Positions 6,336 to 15,973 of a stretch of DNA of 64,000 nt are shown piece after piece (the stretch's first letter is position 1; each line of letters starts with the position of its first letter). Below the pieces are notes generated by a model. The model was not told where the DNA came from and made no database searches. It saw only the letters and a list, made by a program, of their open reading frames with translations. Location: the NCBI RefSeq assembly GCF_034424375.1, contig NZ_CP139965.1:5022001-5086000 (forward strand), read 5' to 3'. This DNA is from Paraburkholderia kururiensis (GTDB lineage: Bacteria; Pseudomonadota; Gammaproteobacteria; Burkholderiales; Burkholderiaceae). Made by a program: the position numbers and the translations under genes.

Positions 6336-8417
6336 TTATGAATTCACGGCGTTGTCGTCGTCGCCTTCGCCCTGCCCCTCGTTCGAAAGCGACGGCAGCT
6401 TGCGGTAGATCGTGTTGCGCGACACACCGAGCGCACGCGCCGCGGCCGACACGTTGCCGCCATGCTGCGCGACCGCTGCCGCGATGGCCTGCGCTTCCAC
6501 GTCTTGCAGCCGCGCGCCGCGCAGCGGTATGACCTGCACGTTGCCCTGGTGCTGATCCTGGGACGACGCGACACCTTGAGCGAGACCCGGGCGCGGATTG
6601 CGTAGGTCGTCGAAGAAGTCGTCGGGCAAATGCTCGCGGCGAATCTCGCCGTCTTCGTCCACCATCGCGGCGGCCGTGCGCAGCAGGTTCGCGAGCTGAC
6701 GGAAATTGCCCGGCCACGTGCATTGCGTAAAGAGCGTCATGACGTCGTCGGCGACGGTGAGCGGCGCGTCGCTGGGAAGGCGCCCCGCCTGCTGCGATTC
6801 GTGATGCAACATCTTGAGCACCACGGCTTCGAGATCCGTGCGCTCGCGCAGCGGCGGCAGCTTCACAACGAGCCCGTTCAGCCGGTAGTAGAGGTCTTCG
6901 CGGAAGCGGTTCTGCGCGATCATCTCGCGCAGGTCGCGGTGCGTGGCGCAGACCACGGCGATGTCCACGGGAATCGAGCGCGCCGAGCCGAGCGGGTTTA
7001 CCTGGCGCTCCTGGAGCACGCGCAGCAGCCGCACCTGGAGCGGATACGGCATGTCGCCGATCTCGTCGAGAAACAGCGTGCCGCCGTTGGCCTGCAACAG
7101 CTTGCCGACGGCGCCTTTGCGCCGCGCGCCCGTGAACGCGCCTTCCTCGTAGCCGAACAGTTCGGATTCGATCAGCGTTTCGGGAATCGACGCGCAGTTC
7201 ACCGCGACGAAAGGCCCCGCGTGACGCGGCGAGTCGTTGTGGATGGCGCGCGCGAGCAGTTCCTTGCCGGTGCCCGTCTCACCGTTGATCAGGATCGGGA
7301 CGTCTTTGCCGATCACCTTGCGCACCTTGCCGATGACGGCCGCGACCTGCGGGTCGCCGGTGTCGAGATAGGCGAGGCGCGAGAGCATGGTGGTGCGGCC
7401 ATGGGCAGGCGCGGCGCCGGCGCTCACGGCGGTTGCGCTTGCCGCCGCGGCGGCCGGTTGTGCCGTGTCGTTCTGCGCCGCATCGGATTGCAATGCGCGC
7501 GCCGTGGAAGCGGGCAGCGCCGGCCGGCGGAAGTCCACCTTCGCACACACCGTGGCACCGGTGTGCAGATTCAACGCAATGTACTGGCCCGGGCTCGCAC
7601 GCAGCCGTTCGAGCAGCTGCGCGCTGCCCACGCCAAAGAGCGACGACAGCGTATGCGCGCGCAACGCCGAAAGCGGCAGCCCCAGCTGGAACTGCGCGCT
7701 GCGATTCGCGGCGAGAAAGCGGCCGTCCGAGGTGAACGCGGCAATGCCCTCCATCAACGTGCCGAGGAACTCGGGGCGCGCGTGAAACGCGATCTGCAGC
7801 GTTTCGCGGAACGTGTTCATGAACAGATGGTTCTCGATCATCTGCACCGACATTCGTGCGAGCGCCATGGTGTGCTGGTGATAGCTGCGGTGGTCGCCCG
7901 TCACGTCGAGCACGCCGATCAGGTCGCCGTAAGGGTCCACGATGGGCACGCTCGAACACGTGAGAAAGCGGTTGGCCGCCAGATAGTGCTGGTCGCCGTG
8001 CACGACCGTGGGCGAACGTTCCGCAATGGCGGTGCCGATCGCGTTGGTGCCCTGGCGGTCTTCGGCCCAGTTCGCGCCTGGGCGCAGCGCGACCTTTTCG
8101 GCGCGGCGCAGGAAGTCGTCGTCGCCGACAGAATGCAGGATCAAGCCTTGGGAGTCCGTCAGCACGATCATGCTTTGTGTGTTGACGATCTGCTCGTGCA
8201 GCGTTTCCATGACCGGCGTGGCGTGCGCGCACAGAATGCGGTTCTGCTCGAGCTTGAGGCGCAGTTCGGAGGCCGGCAGCACGTCGTAGTCCGGGCGCGT
8301 GGACGCGCTGAGTCCGTACATTTCCGAACGTTCGTGAGACTTCTGGATTTCCGGGGCGAGCCAGCTGGACTCGCGCGTCGCCGACGGGCCGGCGACGTGA
8401 CGGACGTCGTCACGCAT
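6336..8417 (-). CDS. Sigma-54-dependent AcoR-family transcriptional activator
   Basis: This 693-residue enhancer-binding protein has a GAF-type sensory domain (~70-200), a PAS-like segment (~205-320), a sigma-54 AAA+ domain (~345-585) and a Fis-type helix-turn-helix at 655-674 (NVSAAARALGVSRNTIYRKL). The AAA+ motifs are intact: Walker A GETGTGKE at 379-386, the GAFTGA loop that contacts sigma-54 at 426-431, and Walker B TLFLDEIGD at 447-455. There is no receiver domain, so it probably senses a small molecule directly, as AcoR does for acetoin and related regulators do for alcohols. The chosen ATG (8417) has the Shine-Dalgarno AAGGAGGAGACA; the frame is open further upstream but without a better start. 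It reads toward pqqA and probably controls pqqABCDE. Confidence 0.9.
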   Translation of the reverse strand: MRDDVRHVAGPSATRESSWLAPEIQKSHERSEMYGLSASTRPDYDVLPASELRLKLEQNRILCAHATPVMETLHEQIVNTQSMIVLTDSQGLILHSVGDDDFLRRAEKVALRPGANWAEDRQGTNAIGTAIAERSPTVVHGDQHYLAANRFLTCSSVPIVDPYGDLIGVLDVTGDHRSYHQHTMALARMSVQMIENHLFMNTFRETLQIAFHARPEFLGTLMEGIAAFTSDGRFLAANRSAQFQLGLPLSALRAHTLSSLFGVGSAQLLERLRASPGQYIALNLHTGATVCAKVDFRRPALPASTARALQSDAAQNDTAQPAAAAASATAVSAGAAPAHGRTTMLSRLAYLDTGDPQVAAVIGKVRKVIGKDVPILINGETGTGKELLARAIHNDSPRHAGPFVAVNCASIPETLIESELFGYEEGAFTGARRKGAVGKLLQANGGTLFLDEIGDMPYPLQVRLLRVLQERQVNPLGSARSIPVDIAVVCATHRDLREMIAQNRFREDLYYRLNGLVVKLPPLRERTDLEAVVLKMLHHESQQAGRLPSDAPLTVADDVMTLFTQCTWPGNFRQLANLLRTAAAMVDEDGEIRREHLPDDFFDDLRNPRPGLAQGVASSQDQHQGNVQVIPLRGARLQDVEAQAIAAAVAQHGGNVSAAARALGVSRNTIYRKLPSLSNEGQGEGDDDNAVNS

Positions 8418-8474
8418 TGTCTCCTCCTTGTTTTGCGCCGATCGTTTTGCCGGCGCCTTGGGTGCTGCGGATAA

Positions 8475-8490
8475 TGCAAATTCTGCGCCA
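8475..8490 (-). promoter_or_regulatory. Candidate sigma-54 promoter of the activator gene
   Basis: On the minus strand this reads TGGCGCAGAATTTGCA. It matches TGGCACG-N4-TTGCA at all but two fixed positions, with correct GG/GC spacing. It lies about 58 bases upstream of the activator ATG, so the gene may be transcribed by sigma-54 and regulate itself. No clear partner palindrome was found nearby. Confidence 0.5.
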
Positions 8491-8641
8491 GTGGGTATTG
8501 GCGGGTGGCCGCCGTCCATCGCCGGGACGGCGTGGCTTACAGCGGCCTGTCGGTAAAACGCGCAGCGCGTCTGATGGCAGTCGACACCTGCGTTTTGCGC
8601 GATGTACACGCTGTACTGTGCGGTGTGCCCTCGTACCGGCG

Positions 8642-8655
8642 TTGACCTGTATCAA
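8642..8655. promoter_or_regulatory. FNR/Anr-like box
   Basis: TTGACCTGTATCAA matches the FNR/Anr consensus TTGAT-N4-ATCAA at nine of ten fixed positions. It lies in the 497-base space between the divergent activator and mechanosensitive-channel genes. A link to oxygen-responsive control is possible, but a single short match can be chance. The rest of this intergenic stretch (8418-8914) holds no gene I can support. Confidence 0.35.
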
Positions 8656-8914
8656 GCCGCATAGCGCCGCGCGAGGTCTGAAAAATGGCGGCGCAAGCGC
8701 CACGGCACGACAAACGCAACGCGCTTGCTGCTGCTTCCCTTCTGCATCTGCGGGAACCTGAGAAGGCCGGGCACGGACATATCGATAGTGGGGCGCGAGT
8801 CGAGGCCCCTGTTTTTCCGCACGACCTGCATCATCTCCGCCGCCACGCGGCACAGGCCGTGCTACCGCGTTCGCCCCTGACCTGTTTTCATCGAGGCTGT
8901 CCGTTACGTCACTC

Positions 8915-11566
8915 ATGCGAAAAAAATCGTTCTCGTCCGTCGCTATCGTTCCGCTCGTGTTGCTGGTGGCGCTGTTCCCCGCCGCGAGTACCGCGCGCGA
9001 TGTCTATGCGGCCGCGGCGCCGGCCAGTGCCGCATCGGCGAGTGCGGCGTCGGCGGCTGCCGCCAGTCCGCCGCGATTGACGCCCGACGAAGCGCGCACC
9101 GCGCTCGATGTGCTCGACAGCCCGGCGCGGCGCGCGCAGGTCGAGACCACATTGCGTGCGATCGCGGCGGCGGGTGCGCTTGCCGCGCCCGCCAGTGCGC
9201 CCGCCGCCGCGAGCGCAGCAGCGAGCGGTGCAGCGGCGGCGAGCGGCACGGTGGCATCGGCGGCATTGCAGTCGAATGGACTCGCGGCGCAACTCGCGCG
9301 GCAGGGCGCGCACTGGGCCGTGCACGTCGCGGCGGCGCTGCGGCGGTCGGTGGCGGCCTTGCTCGATGTGTCGTCGTTGCGCGCGTGGTGGGCGGATGCG
9401 CTGACCAACCCCGCGAAGCAGAGCGCGGCGCGCGACGTGGCGCTGGCATTGCTCGCCACGTTGCTGCCTGCGTTCATCGTCGAGTGGGGCGCGCGCCGCG
9501 CTCTGCGGCAGGTGATTCGCACCGTTGCCGCACGCAGGCGCGATCAGGCGGATCGCGCCGAACAGCGCGAACGTGAAGCGGCGGCTGCGGCGCGCAAAGC
9601 CGAGCACGCTCACGAAGACCCAAGCCGCTCCGTTTCCGCCACGCCCGCAGGCCCCACGACGACCCTCACGCCACGCACGCGCAGCGGTGCGGCCAAGGAG
9701 GCGCGCGGCAAGCTGCACGCCGCGCAGCACTGGTCGCTGCTGCGGCATCTGCCGCGCGCCGCGCTGCGCGCGCTGTTGCGGGCGCTGCCGCTCGCGGCGT
9801 TCGTCGCGGTGGCAAGCGGCGCCATGTCGCTCTTCACGACCGACGGTTCGCCCGCGGACAGCGTCATCGGCTCGCTCATCGACATCTACGTGATTTGCCG
9901 CGTGGTCGTGATCGTCGGCGAATTCTTCGCGCAGCCCGATGCGCCGGGTCTGCGGCTGCTGTTCTTCTCCGACCACTGGGCGGCCTGGCTGCAACGCTGG
10001 ATCGTGCGGATCGTCGTGATCGCGGGCGCCGGTGCGGCCGTGGCGGAAACGGCCGCTGCACTCGGCCTCAACGAAGGCGCGCATGCGGCGTTGATGAAGG
10101 TGATCGCGCTCATCGGCCACGTCATGATCGCCGTGATGATTCTGCAAAGCCGCAAGCCCGTGGCCGCATGGCTGCGCGAGCGCAGCGCACATCGTCAGTC
10201 GCTTTCCATTGCCGGCAATCTGCTTGCCGATGCGTGGGCGGGCATCGCTGTGTTCGTCGTGATGGCGCTGTGGTTCGTCTGGGCGCTCGACGTGCGCGAC
10301 GGCTACCGCCTGCTGCTTCATACCGGCGGCGTGTCGGTCGCCATCCTGATCGGTGCGCGGGTGGCGTCTATCGTGCTGCACGGTGCGCTTGCGCGTCTTT
10401 TCCAGCAGAAGGAAGGAGCGCCCTCGTCGCTCGTGCAGCAGCGCGCGTATCGCTATTACCCGCTGTTGCGCGGCATCGTTTCGGCGTTCGTGACCATCGT
10501 TACCGTGTTTCTGCTGCTGCTCGTGTGGGGTGTGGACCTGCGTACGCTGTTTGCGGACGGCACCGTGGGGCACCGGCTGGCGTCGGCGCTCGCCACCATC
10601 GCGGTGGCGGCGGTCGTCGCGCTCGTGGCGTGGGAAGCCATCAACGTCGCCATCGAACGGCGGCTCGACAACTGGACGACGAGCGGCGACCTCGTGCGCG
10701 CCGCGCGGTTAAGGACGCTCGTGCCGATGGTGCGCACGCTGCTCTTCATCGTCATCGCGCTTGTCGTGGTGCTCACGGGTCTCTCGGAACTCGGCGTGAA
10801 CACGGGGCCGTTGCTGGCGGGCGCGAGTATCTTCGGCGTGGCGCTCGGCTTCGGTTCGCAAAAGCTCGTGCAGGACTTCATCACGGGCATCTTCCTGCTC
10901 ATGGAAAACGCCATGCAGGTGGGCGACTGGGTGACGCTCGCGGGCGTGTCGGGCACGGTGGAGTATCTGTCCATTCGCACGGTGCGCCTGCGTGCCGGCG
11001 ACGGTTCGCTGCATACGGTGCCGTTCAGTTCGGTCACGACCATCAACAACACGAATCGCGGCATCGGCAACGCGGCCGTGAAGGTGAACATCGTCTACGG
11101 CGAAGACCTGGACCGCGCAGTCGCGACGCTCACGGAGATCGGCGCCGCCTTGCGCGCAGACGATGCGTTCAAGGCCGGCATTCTCTCGGACTTCGCGTTC
11201 TGGGGCGTGGACGCGGTGGACGGCGCGGCCGTGACGCTCGTGGGCCAGGTGCAATGTACCGACAAGGCGCGCTGGGGCGTGCAGCGCGAATTCAACCGGC
11301 GCATTGCGGACGAGTTCCGCGCGCGCGGCATCCGCATCGCGAATCCGCAGCGCACGGTGTGGGTGAGCGGCGAGACGGCGAAGCACGATGCAGCCGACGA
11401 GGCGGGCCCCACCCGCCACACGGGCCACGAGTCGCACGACGCAGAAACGGCGCAGGCGGGCGCGTCCGGGCAGAAGCCTTCGGGCGCCGAACAATCCGTT
11501 GGCGATCCTGCGCCCACGGGCGGCGCGCGAGGCGGCAGCGGCCAGGGTGGTCGCGAGCCGTCTTGA
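8915..11566 (+). CDS. MscS-family mechanosensitive ion channel (large, YbiO-like)
   Basis: This 883-residue inner-membrane channel releases solutes during hypo-osmotic shock. A cleavable-looking N-terminal hydrophobic segment (VAIVPLVLLVALFPAAS) is followed by an Ala-rich periplasmic region, then about ten transmembrane helices from residue ~175 to ~650. The conserved MscS pore and beta domain run from residue ~620 (for example LLAGASIFGVALGFGSQKLV, then MENAMQVGDWVTL and VPFSSVTTINNTNRG). The C-terminal ~70 residues are polar and low-complexity. It resembles the YbiO subgroup, which is larger than MscS. It is divergent from the sigma-54 activator and followed by a terminator-like hairpin. 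Confidence 0.9.
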   Translation: MRKKSFSSVAIVPLVLLVALFPAASTARDVYAAAAPASAASASAASAAAASPPRLTPDEARTALDVLDSPARRAQVETTLRAIAAAGALAAPASAPAAASAAASGAAAASGTVASAALQSNGLAAQLARQGAHWAVHVAAALRRSVAALLDVSSLRAWWADALTNPAKQSAARDVALALLATLLPAFIVEWGARRALRQVIRTVAARRRDQADRAEQREREAAAAARKAEHAHEDPSRSVSATPAGPTTTLTPRTRSGAAKEARGKLHAAQHWSLLRHLPRAALRALLRALPLAAFVAVASGAMSLFTTDGSPADSVIGSLIDIYVICRVVVIVGEFFAQPDAPGLRLLFFSDHWAAWLQRWIVRIVVIAGAGAAVAETAAALGLNEGAHAALMKVIALIGHVMIAVMILQSRKPVAAWLRERSAHRQSLSIAGNLLADAWAGIAVFVVMALWFVWALDVRDGYRLLLHTGGVSVAILIGARVASIVLHGALARLFQQKEGAPSSLVQQRAYRYYPLLRGIVSAFVTIVTVFLLLLVWGVDLRTLFADGTVGHRLASALATIAVAAVVALVAWEAINVAIERRLDNWTTSGDLVRAARLRTLVPMVRTLLFIVIALVVVLTGLSELGVNTGPLLAGASIFGVALGFGSQKLVQDFITGIFLLMENAMQVGDWVTLAGVSGTVEYLSIRTVRLRAGDGSLHTVPFSSVTTINNTNRGIGNAAVKVNIVYGEDLDRAVATLTEIGAALRADDAFKAGILSDFAFWGVDAVDGAAVTLVGQVQCTDKARWGVQREFNRRIADEFRARGIRIANPQRTVWVSGETAKHDAADEAGPTRHTGHESHDAETAQAGASGQKPSGAEQSVGDPAPTGGARGGSGQGGREPS

Positions 11567-11624
11567 GGCGGAGCGGTCATCACGCCGCCCAGGCATCGAC
11601 GGTAGAATCAGCGCTCCCCCAGCG

Positions 11625-11646
11625 AGGCCCTCGACCGAGGGCCTTT
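11625..11646 (+). terminator. Terminator-like hairpin after the mechanosensitive channel gene
   Basis: AGGCCCTC (11625-11632) pairs with GAGGGCCT (11637-11644) around a four-base loop and is followed by TTT. It lies 58 bases after the channel stop codon. The T-run is short, so it may be a weak terminator. Confidence 0.55.
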
Positions 11647-11725
11647 CCATGCTCACGATGCGACGCCCGGCGTACCGCTCGTTCCGTTCGCCGACACGTT
11701 GCCTACGGTACGAACGGAGGTGCAC

Positions 11726-13273
11726 GTGCGCGCTGCTCTCATCCCATCGATTCGTATTGCGTTCCTTTTGGCGTTGCTTTCCGGTGTGCTGTCTACGTCG
11801 CTCGTGGTCTGGGCCGCGGGGGACTCGCATGGCCCGACCGCCGATTCCGTCACCCTGCATCACCGCACGCCCGACCGCAGCGGACAGTACGTGGTGCCCG
11901 GTCTCACCTGGCAACGCGCCGCGCATCTGCAACGCGATACCGGCTTCGACGGCAAGATCGAAGGCACCGTCAACGCGCAGCCGCTTTACTGGCATCCGGC
12001 TGGCACAGGCGCCGGCGCGCAGACAAGCGGGTTGCTGATCGTCGCGACCGAAACGAACGCCGTCTACGCGCTCGATGCCACCACGGGCCGCATCGTCTGG
12101 CGCACGGCGCTCGGTTCCGCCGTGCCGCGCAGCGCGATGCCATGCGGCAATATCGATCCGTTGGGCGTGACCGGCACACCCGTGATCGACGCGGCGAGCG
12201 GCACGCTTTATCTCGACGCGATGGTGCTGCGCGACGGCGAACCGCGTCACTTCGTGTTCGGACTTTCGCTGCGCGACGGCGCCGTGCTGAAGGGCTGGCC
12301 GATCGACATGGAGGCCGCGCTCAAGGCGCGCGGCGTCGCCTTCACGTCGCGCGCGCAGAATCAGCGCGGCGCGCTCGCGTTGTTGGACGGGCAACTCTTC
12401 GTGCCGTACGGCGGCAACTGGGGCGATTGCGGCGACTATCGCGGCATGGTGGTGAGCGTGCGGCTCGACCATCCGGGCGTAGCGAACGTGTGGGCCACGC
12501 GCGCGGCCAAAGGCGGCATCTGGGCGCCGGGCGGCATTGCGGCGGCCGACGGCCAGTTGTTCGTCACGACCGGCAACACCGAAGGCGCGCGCACGTGGGG
12601 CGACGGCGAAGCGGTGATTCGTCTTCGCCCCGATCTACGCCATTCGGCCGATTCCCGTGACTTCTTCGCTCCGGCAGACTGGAAGCAACTGGACGATGCG
12701 GACCTCGATCTGAGCGGCGTGAACCCCGTCCCCATCGAGCTGCACGGACGCAAGCTGATCGTCGCGCTCGGCAAGGACGGCAAGGCGTATCTGCTCGATC
12801 GCGAGAACCTGGGCGGCCTGGGCGGCGCGCTGGATGTAGCGCGCGTGTCGTCCAGTTCGATGCGCACGGCGCCGGCTTCGTGGACCACGGCTGACGGCGT
12901 GTTCGTCGCGTTTCAGGGCGCCGGGTCGGCATGCCCTTCGGGCGAAGCCGGCGCGGGGCTCACGGTGTTGCGCATCGCGTCGGCGTCGCGCGGCGGGATC
13001 GGCACGGCCTGGTGCGCCGCGCTGGACGGCGCCGGCAGCCCGATCACCACCACGAGCGACGGCAATGCCGATCGCATCGTGTGGATCGTCGGCGCCGAGG
13101 GCGACGAACGCGTGCACGGCTTTCGCGCGGACAATGGCGAGCCGGTGTTCGCGGGCGGCGCCGCAGAGGATCGCGTGCCGGGCGTGCGCCACTTCGCTAC
13201 GATGCTGGCTGCGAACGGGCGGCTTTATGTGGCCGGCGATGGACGCGTGTACGCGTTCAGGACGGGGCAGTGA
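11726..13273 (+). CDS. Exported PQQ-binding-like beta-propeller protein
   Basis: The 515-residue protein has a signal peptide (IRIAFLLALLSGVLSTSLVVWAAG) and repeated propeller blades of the PQQ-binding-like type, such as VYALDATTGRIVWRTALG and YLLDRENLGG. The frame is open from a TTG at 11699, but the GTG at 11726 is preceded by GGAGG at the right distance, so I start there. Such proteins range from quinoprotein dehydrogenases to structural scaffold propellers. No catalytic Asp pattern of alcohol dehydrogenases is evident, so enzymatic activity is uncertain. It is followed after 128 bases by a GH114 lipoprotein gene, with which it may be co-transcribed. Confidence 0.75.
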   Translation: MRAALIPSIRIAFLLALLSGVLSTSLVVWAAGDSHGPTADSVTLHHRTPDRSGQYVVPGLTWQRAAHLQRDTGFDGKIEGTVNAQPLYWHPAGTGAGAQTSGLLIVATETNAVYALDATTGRIVWRTALGSAVPRSAMPCGNIDPLGVTGTPVIDAASGTLYLDAMVLRDGEPRHFVFGLSLRDGAVLKGWPIDMEAALKARGVAFTSRAQNQRGALALLDGQLFVPYGGNWGDCGDYRGMVVSVRLDHPGVANVWATRAAKGGIWAPGGIAAADGQLFVTTGNTEGARTWGDGEAVIRLRPDLRHSADSRDFFAPADWKQLDDADLDLSGVNPVPIELHGRKLIVALGKDGKAYLLDRENLGGLGGALDVARVSSSSMRTAPASWTTADGVFVAFQGAGSACPSGEAGAGLTVLRIASASRGGIGTAWCAALDGAGSPITTTSDGNADRIVWIVGAEGDERVHGFRADNGEPVFAGGAAEDRVPGVRHFATMLAANGRLYVAGDGRVYAFRTGQ

Positions 13274-13401
13274 GGTCCGGCCGGCTAAAGAAGGAGCGGC
13301 ACGGGCCGTTAATACACAGGTTTTGCGCGGCGTTTTGGGGCAACCAGTTTGCCTGCCGAAGTCCGCTCGTCGCGCCAGCCTTTTCTTTCGGAGTATCCGC
13401 T

Positions 13402-14466
13402 TTGCCAGTATCCCTGCGCCTGTTGAACCGCCGCGTCGCCCTCGTCTGCGCGCTTGCGTTGTCGCTATTTGCCGGCGCCTGTGGCGGGGGAGGCGGCGGT
13501 GGCGGCGCGAGTACAGGCGCATCGACTGCGAGTGCCCCGGCCAGCGCCAGTAGCACGAGCAGCACCGTCAGCACGCTCTCCGGATCGACGAACGTGTCGA
13601 TTGCAGCGGCTCGCAATCTGCCGGCCAAACCCGTGTGGGAGGTCTACTACGGGCAGGCGTCGCAGGTCGATCTCGCCCGGCTCGCGTCAAGCTTCAACGT
13701 GATCGTGATCGACGCCGACCCCAGCGGCACGACGCCCAACTTCACGGCCACCCAGATCGCAACGCTGAAATCGCACGGGGCGAAGGTGCTGAGCTACCTG
13801 AACGTAGGCGCCTGCGAGACGTGGCGTTCGTACTGGCAGACCGTGCCCACGGGCTTCGTGTCGTGCGGCGCGAACCAGGCGGCGCAGCTCGGCCGGTACA
13901 GCGGCTTCTCCGAGTACTGGATGAACGTGGGCAACGCGGACTACCAGAACCTCATCGTCAACTACGTCGCGCCGCGGCTTGCGGCTACGGGCGTCGACGG
14001 CTTCATGCTGGACAACTTCGAGATCGTGGGGCACGCGGCCGACGCCGCCCAGGGGCCGTGCGACAGCGCCTGCAAGCAAGGCGGACTCGACCTCGTCGCG
14101 CAATTGCGCAACGCGTTTCCGAATGCGCCCATCCTGCTCAACGCGGCACCCACTTCGGCCATCAGCGGGATGAGCGGCGGCGTGTCGTTCCCGATGCTTG
14201 TCGACGGCGTGTTTTCCGAACAGGTCTTCCTGCCTTCCACCGACAACTCCCTGCTCCAGGTGCTGCAAACCTGGAAGAGCACCGAAGCAACGCTGCCGCG
14301 CAGCGCTTTTTTCACCGGCACGCTGGACTACGTGAGCAGCTGTTCGGATACCACGAACGCGCAAAACGGCTGGAACGCGAGCGTGAACGCGGGGTTGAGC
14401 CCGTCGGTGTCGATTCAGGCGCTCAATCAGGTGTGCTGGTGGTCGTTCCTGCCGACGCCCAGCTGA
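13402..14466 (+). CDS. GH114-family secreted lipoprotein, probable endo-alpha-1,4-polygalactosaminidase
   Basis: The 354-residue protein begins at a TTG preceded by TCGGAG. A hydrophobic leader ends in FAGAC followed by an eight-Gly run and a Ser/Thr/Ala linker to residue ~70, consistent with a lipid-anchored, surface-extended enzyme. The catalytic region carries the GH114 (TM1410-like) pattern: VWEVYYG, FNVIVIDADP, LKSHGAKVLSYLNVGACETWR and GVDGFMLDNFE. The Asp/Glu in FMLDNFE and the earlier IDADP are candidate catalytic residues. The family hydrolyses alpha-1,4-linked galactosamine polymers; PelA has a related domain. A role in matrix turnover is plausible but not shown here. Confidence 0.8.
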   Translation: MPVSLRLLNRRVALVCALALSLFAGACGGGGGGGGASTGASTASAPASASSTSSTVSTLSGSTNVSIAAARNLPAKPVWEVYYGQASQVDLARLASSFNVIVIDADPSGTTPNFTATQIATLKSHGAKVLSYLNVGACETWRSYWQTVPTGFVSCGANQAAQLGRYSGFSEYWMNVGNADYQNLIVNYVAPRLAATGVDGFMLDNFEIVGHAADAAQGPCDSACKQGGLDLVAQLRNAFPNAPILLNAAPTSAISGMSGGVSFPMLVDGVFSEQVFLPSTDNSLLQVLQTWKSTEATLPRSAFFTGTLDYVSSCSDTTNAQNGWNASVNAGLSPSVSIQALNQVCWWSFLPTPS

Positions 14467-14578
14467 GCGAAGTCCAAGCATGCTCATGTACTGGACGAAT
14501 CAATTAGGAAAAATAAGTCATAGCACGCATGCTGCCGCGCAACTAAGATTCGGGTTTTCCCTTGTCTGGCGGCGCATC

Positions 14579-15973
14579 ATGGCTTCCGAATTCTCTTCGA
14601 TGGCTCGCTTCGGCGCCGGGCGCAGTCGCCTGCGCGCGCTCGTGGCGCTGACGGTGGTGACTGTGCTGACCGGCGTTGGCGCAGGTCTCGGCGGCATGCT
14701 GCTGGCGCTGTTGCTGCATGCTATCCAGCATCTCGCCTATGGTTACAGCCTGGACCACTTCGTCGGCCACGAGAGCTTCCTGAGCGGCGTGAGCGGCGCA
14801 TCGCCGCAGCGACGGTTCGCGGCGCTTGTGACGTGCGGCCTGGTTGCGGGGCTCGGATGGTGGATGCTCTACCGCTTCGGCCGGCCGCTCGTCAGCATCA
14901 AGCGGGCCGTCAAGGCGGATGGGCCCCGCATGCCGGGGGCGAGCACCGTCGTCCATGCGCTGCTGCAGATCGTTACCGTGGCGCTCGGCTCGCCGCTGGG
15001 CCGGGAAGTGGCGCCGCGCGAGATCGGCGCGGTGTGGGGTAGCTGGCTTTCGCAGCGGGCGGGGCTGAGTGCCGGCGAAACCCGCATCATCATTGCGTGC
15101 GGCGCCGGTGCGGGCCTCGCTGCGGTTTACAACGTGCCGCTGGGTGGTGCGCTGTTCGTGCTCGAAGTGCTGCTGGGAACCTTCGAGTGGCGGGCGCTGG
15201 TGCCCGCCATCGTGACTTCGACGATTGCGGCCGCCACCGCGTGGCTCGGACTCGGTAACGAACATCAGTACACGCTGCTCGGGCCGCTCGCCCTGACAAT
15301 GCCGCTTGCCGTATGGTCGGCTATCTGCGGTCCGGTCTTTGGGCTCGCCGCGTGGGGATTCACGCGGCTCGCAGAACAGGCCCGCGCCCGCGCACCGAAG
15401 GACGGGCGGTTGCCGCTCTTTGCGCTCGTCAACTTCGCGGTGATCGGCGCGCTCGTTATCTATTTCCCGCAGCTGGCCGGCAACGGTAAAGGCGCCGCAA
15501 CGCTTTCGTTCGATAGCGCCCTGACCATCGGGCTCGCCGCGACCCTGCTCGTGCTGAAGGTCGTGATCGAAATCGGCAGCCTGCGCGCGGGCGCGGAAGG
15601 CGGGCTGCTTACGCCGGGGCTGACGAACGGCGCGCTGCTCGCCGTCGTGCTCGGCGGCGTGTGGAGCATGATCTGGCCGGGGACGTCGGCCGGTGCCTTC
15701 GCGATGGTGGGTGCGGCGGCGTTCCTGGCCGCATCGATGCAGATGCCCATGACCGCGCTGGTGCTCATGGTCGAGTTCACGCAGGTGGGCCACGACATGC
15801 TGATCCCGATGCTGCTCGGCATTGCCGGATCTGTCGCAACGTTCAGGCTCGTCACACAGGCCACGGCACGGGCTCCGGCGCCGGCCGCTATAAAGCGAGA
15901 ATCGCAAGGCGCACTGCCGGGTACGCAGCGGCCTGCGGCATTGGCGTCCGCGCCGGTTCGCGAGCGCGCCTGA
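14579..15973 (+). CDS. ClC-family chloride channel/transporter
   Basis: This ~464-residue integral membrane protein has the ClC hallmark sequences: LGSPLGREVAPREIGAV, whose Glu after GR corresponds to the gating glutamate of the GREGP motif, and GAGLAAVYNVPLGGALFVLE in the middle. About ten hydrophobic helices are visible. I chose the ATG at 14579; the frame is open from 14480, and the extra 33 residues are not hydrophobic or conserved-looking. No C-terminal CBS domains are present. It probably exchanges or conducts chloride across the inner membrane. Confidence 0.88.
   Translation: MASEFSSMARFGAGRSRLRALVALTVVTVLTGVGAGLGGMLLALLLHAIQHLAYGYSLDHFVGHESFLSGVSGASPQRRFAALVTCGLVAGLGWWMLYRFGRPLVSIKRAVKADGPRMPGASTVVHALLQIVTVALGSPLGREVAPREIGAVWGSWLSQRAGLSAGETRIIIACGAGAGLAAVYNVPLGGALFVLEVLLGTFEWRALVPAIVTSTIAAATAWLGLGNEHQYTLLGPLALTMPLAVWSAICGPVFGLAAWGFTRLAEQARARAPKDGRLPLFALVNFAVIGALVIYFPQLAGNGKGAATLSFDSALTIGLAATLLVLKVVIEIGSLRAGAEGGLLTPGLTNGALLAVVLGGVWSMIWPGTSAGAFAMVGAAAFLAASMQMPMTALVLMVEFTQVGHDMLIPMLLGIAGSVATFRLVTQATARAPAPAAIKRESQGALPGTQRPAALASAPVRERA

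Noticed and set aside
8652..8846. Short minus-strand frame of 64 codons upstream of the activator
   Set aside because: No good start site, no family match, and it lies in a region likely to hold promoters.
9895..12660. 921-codon plus-strand frame overlapping the mechanosensitive channel and propeller genes
   Set aside because: It lies in another frame of two recognisable proteins and has no domain of its own.
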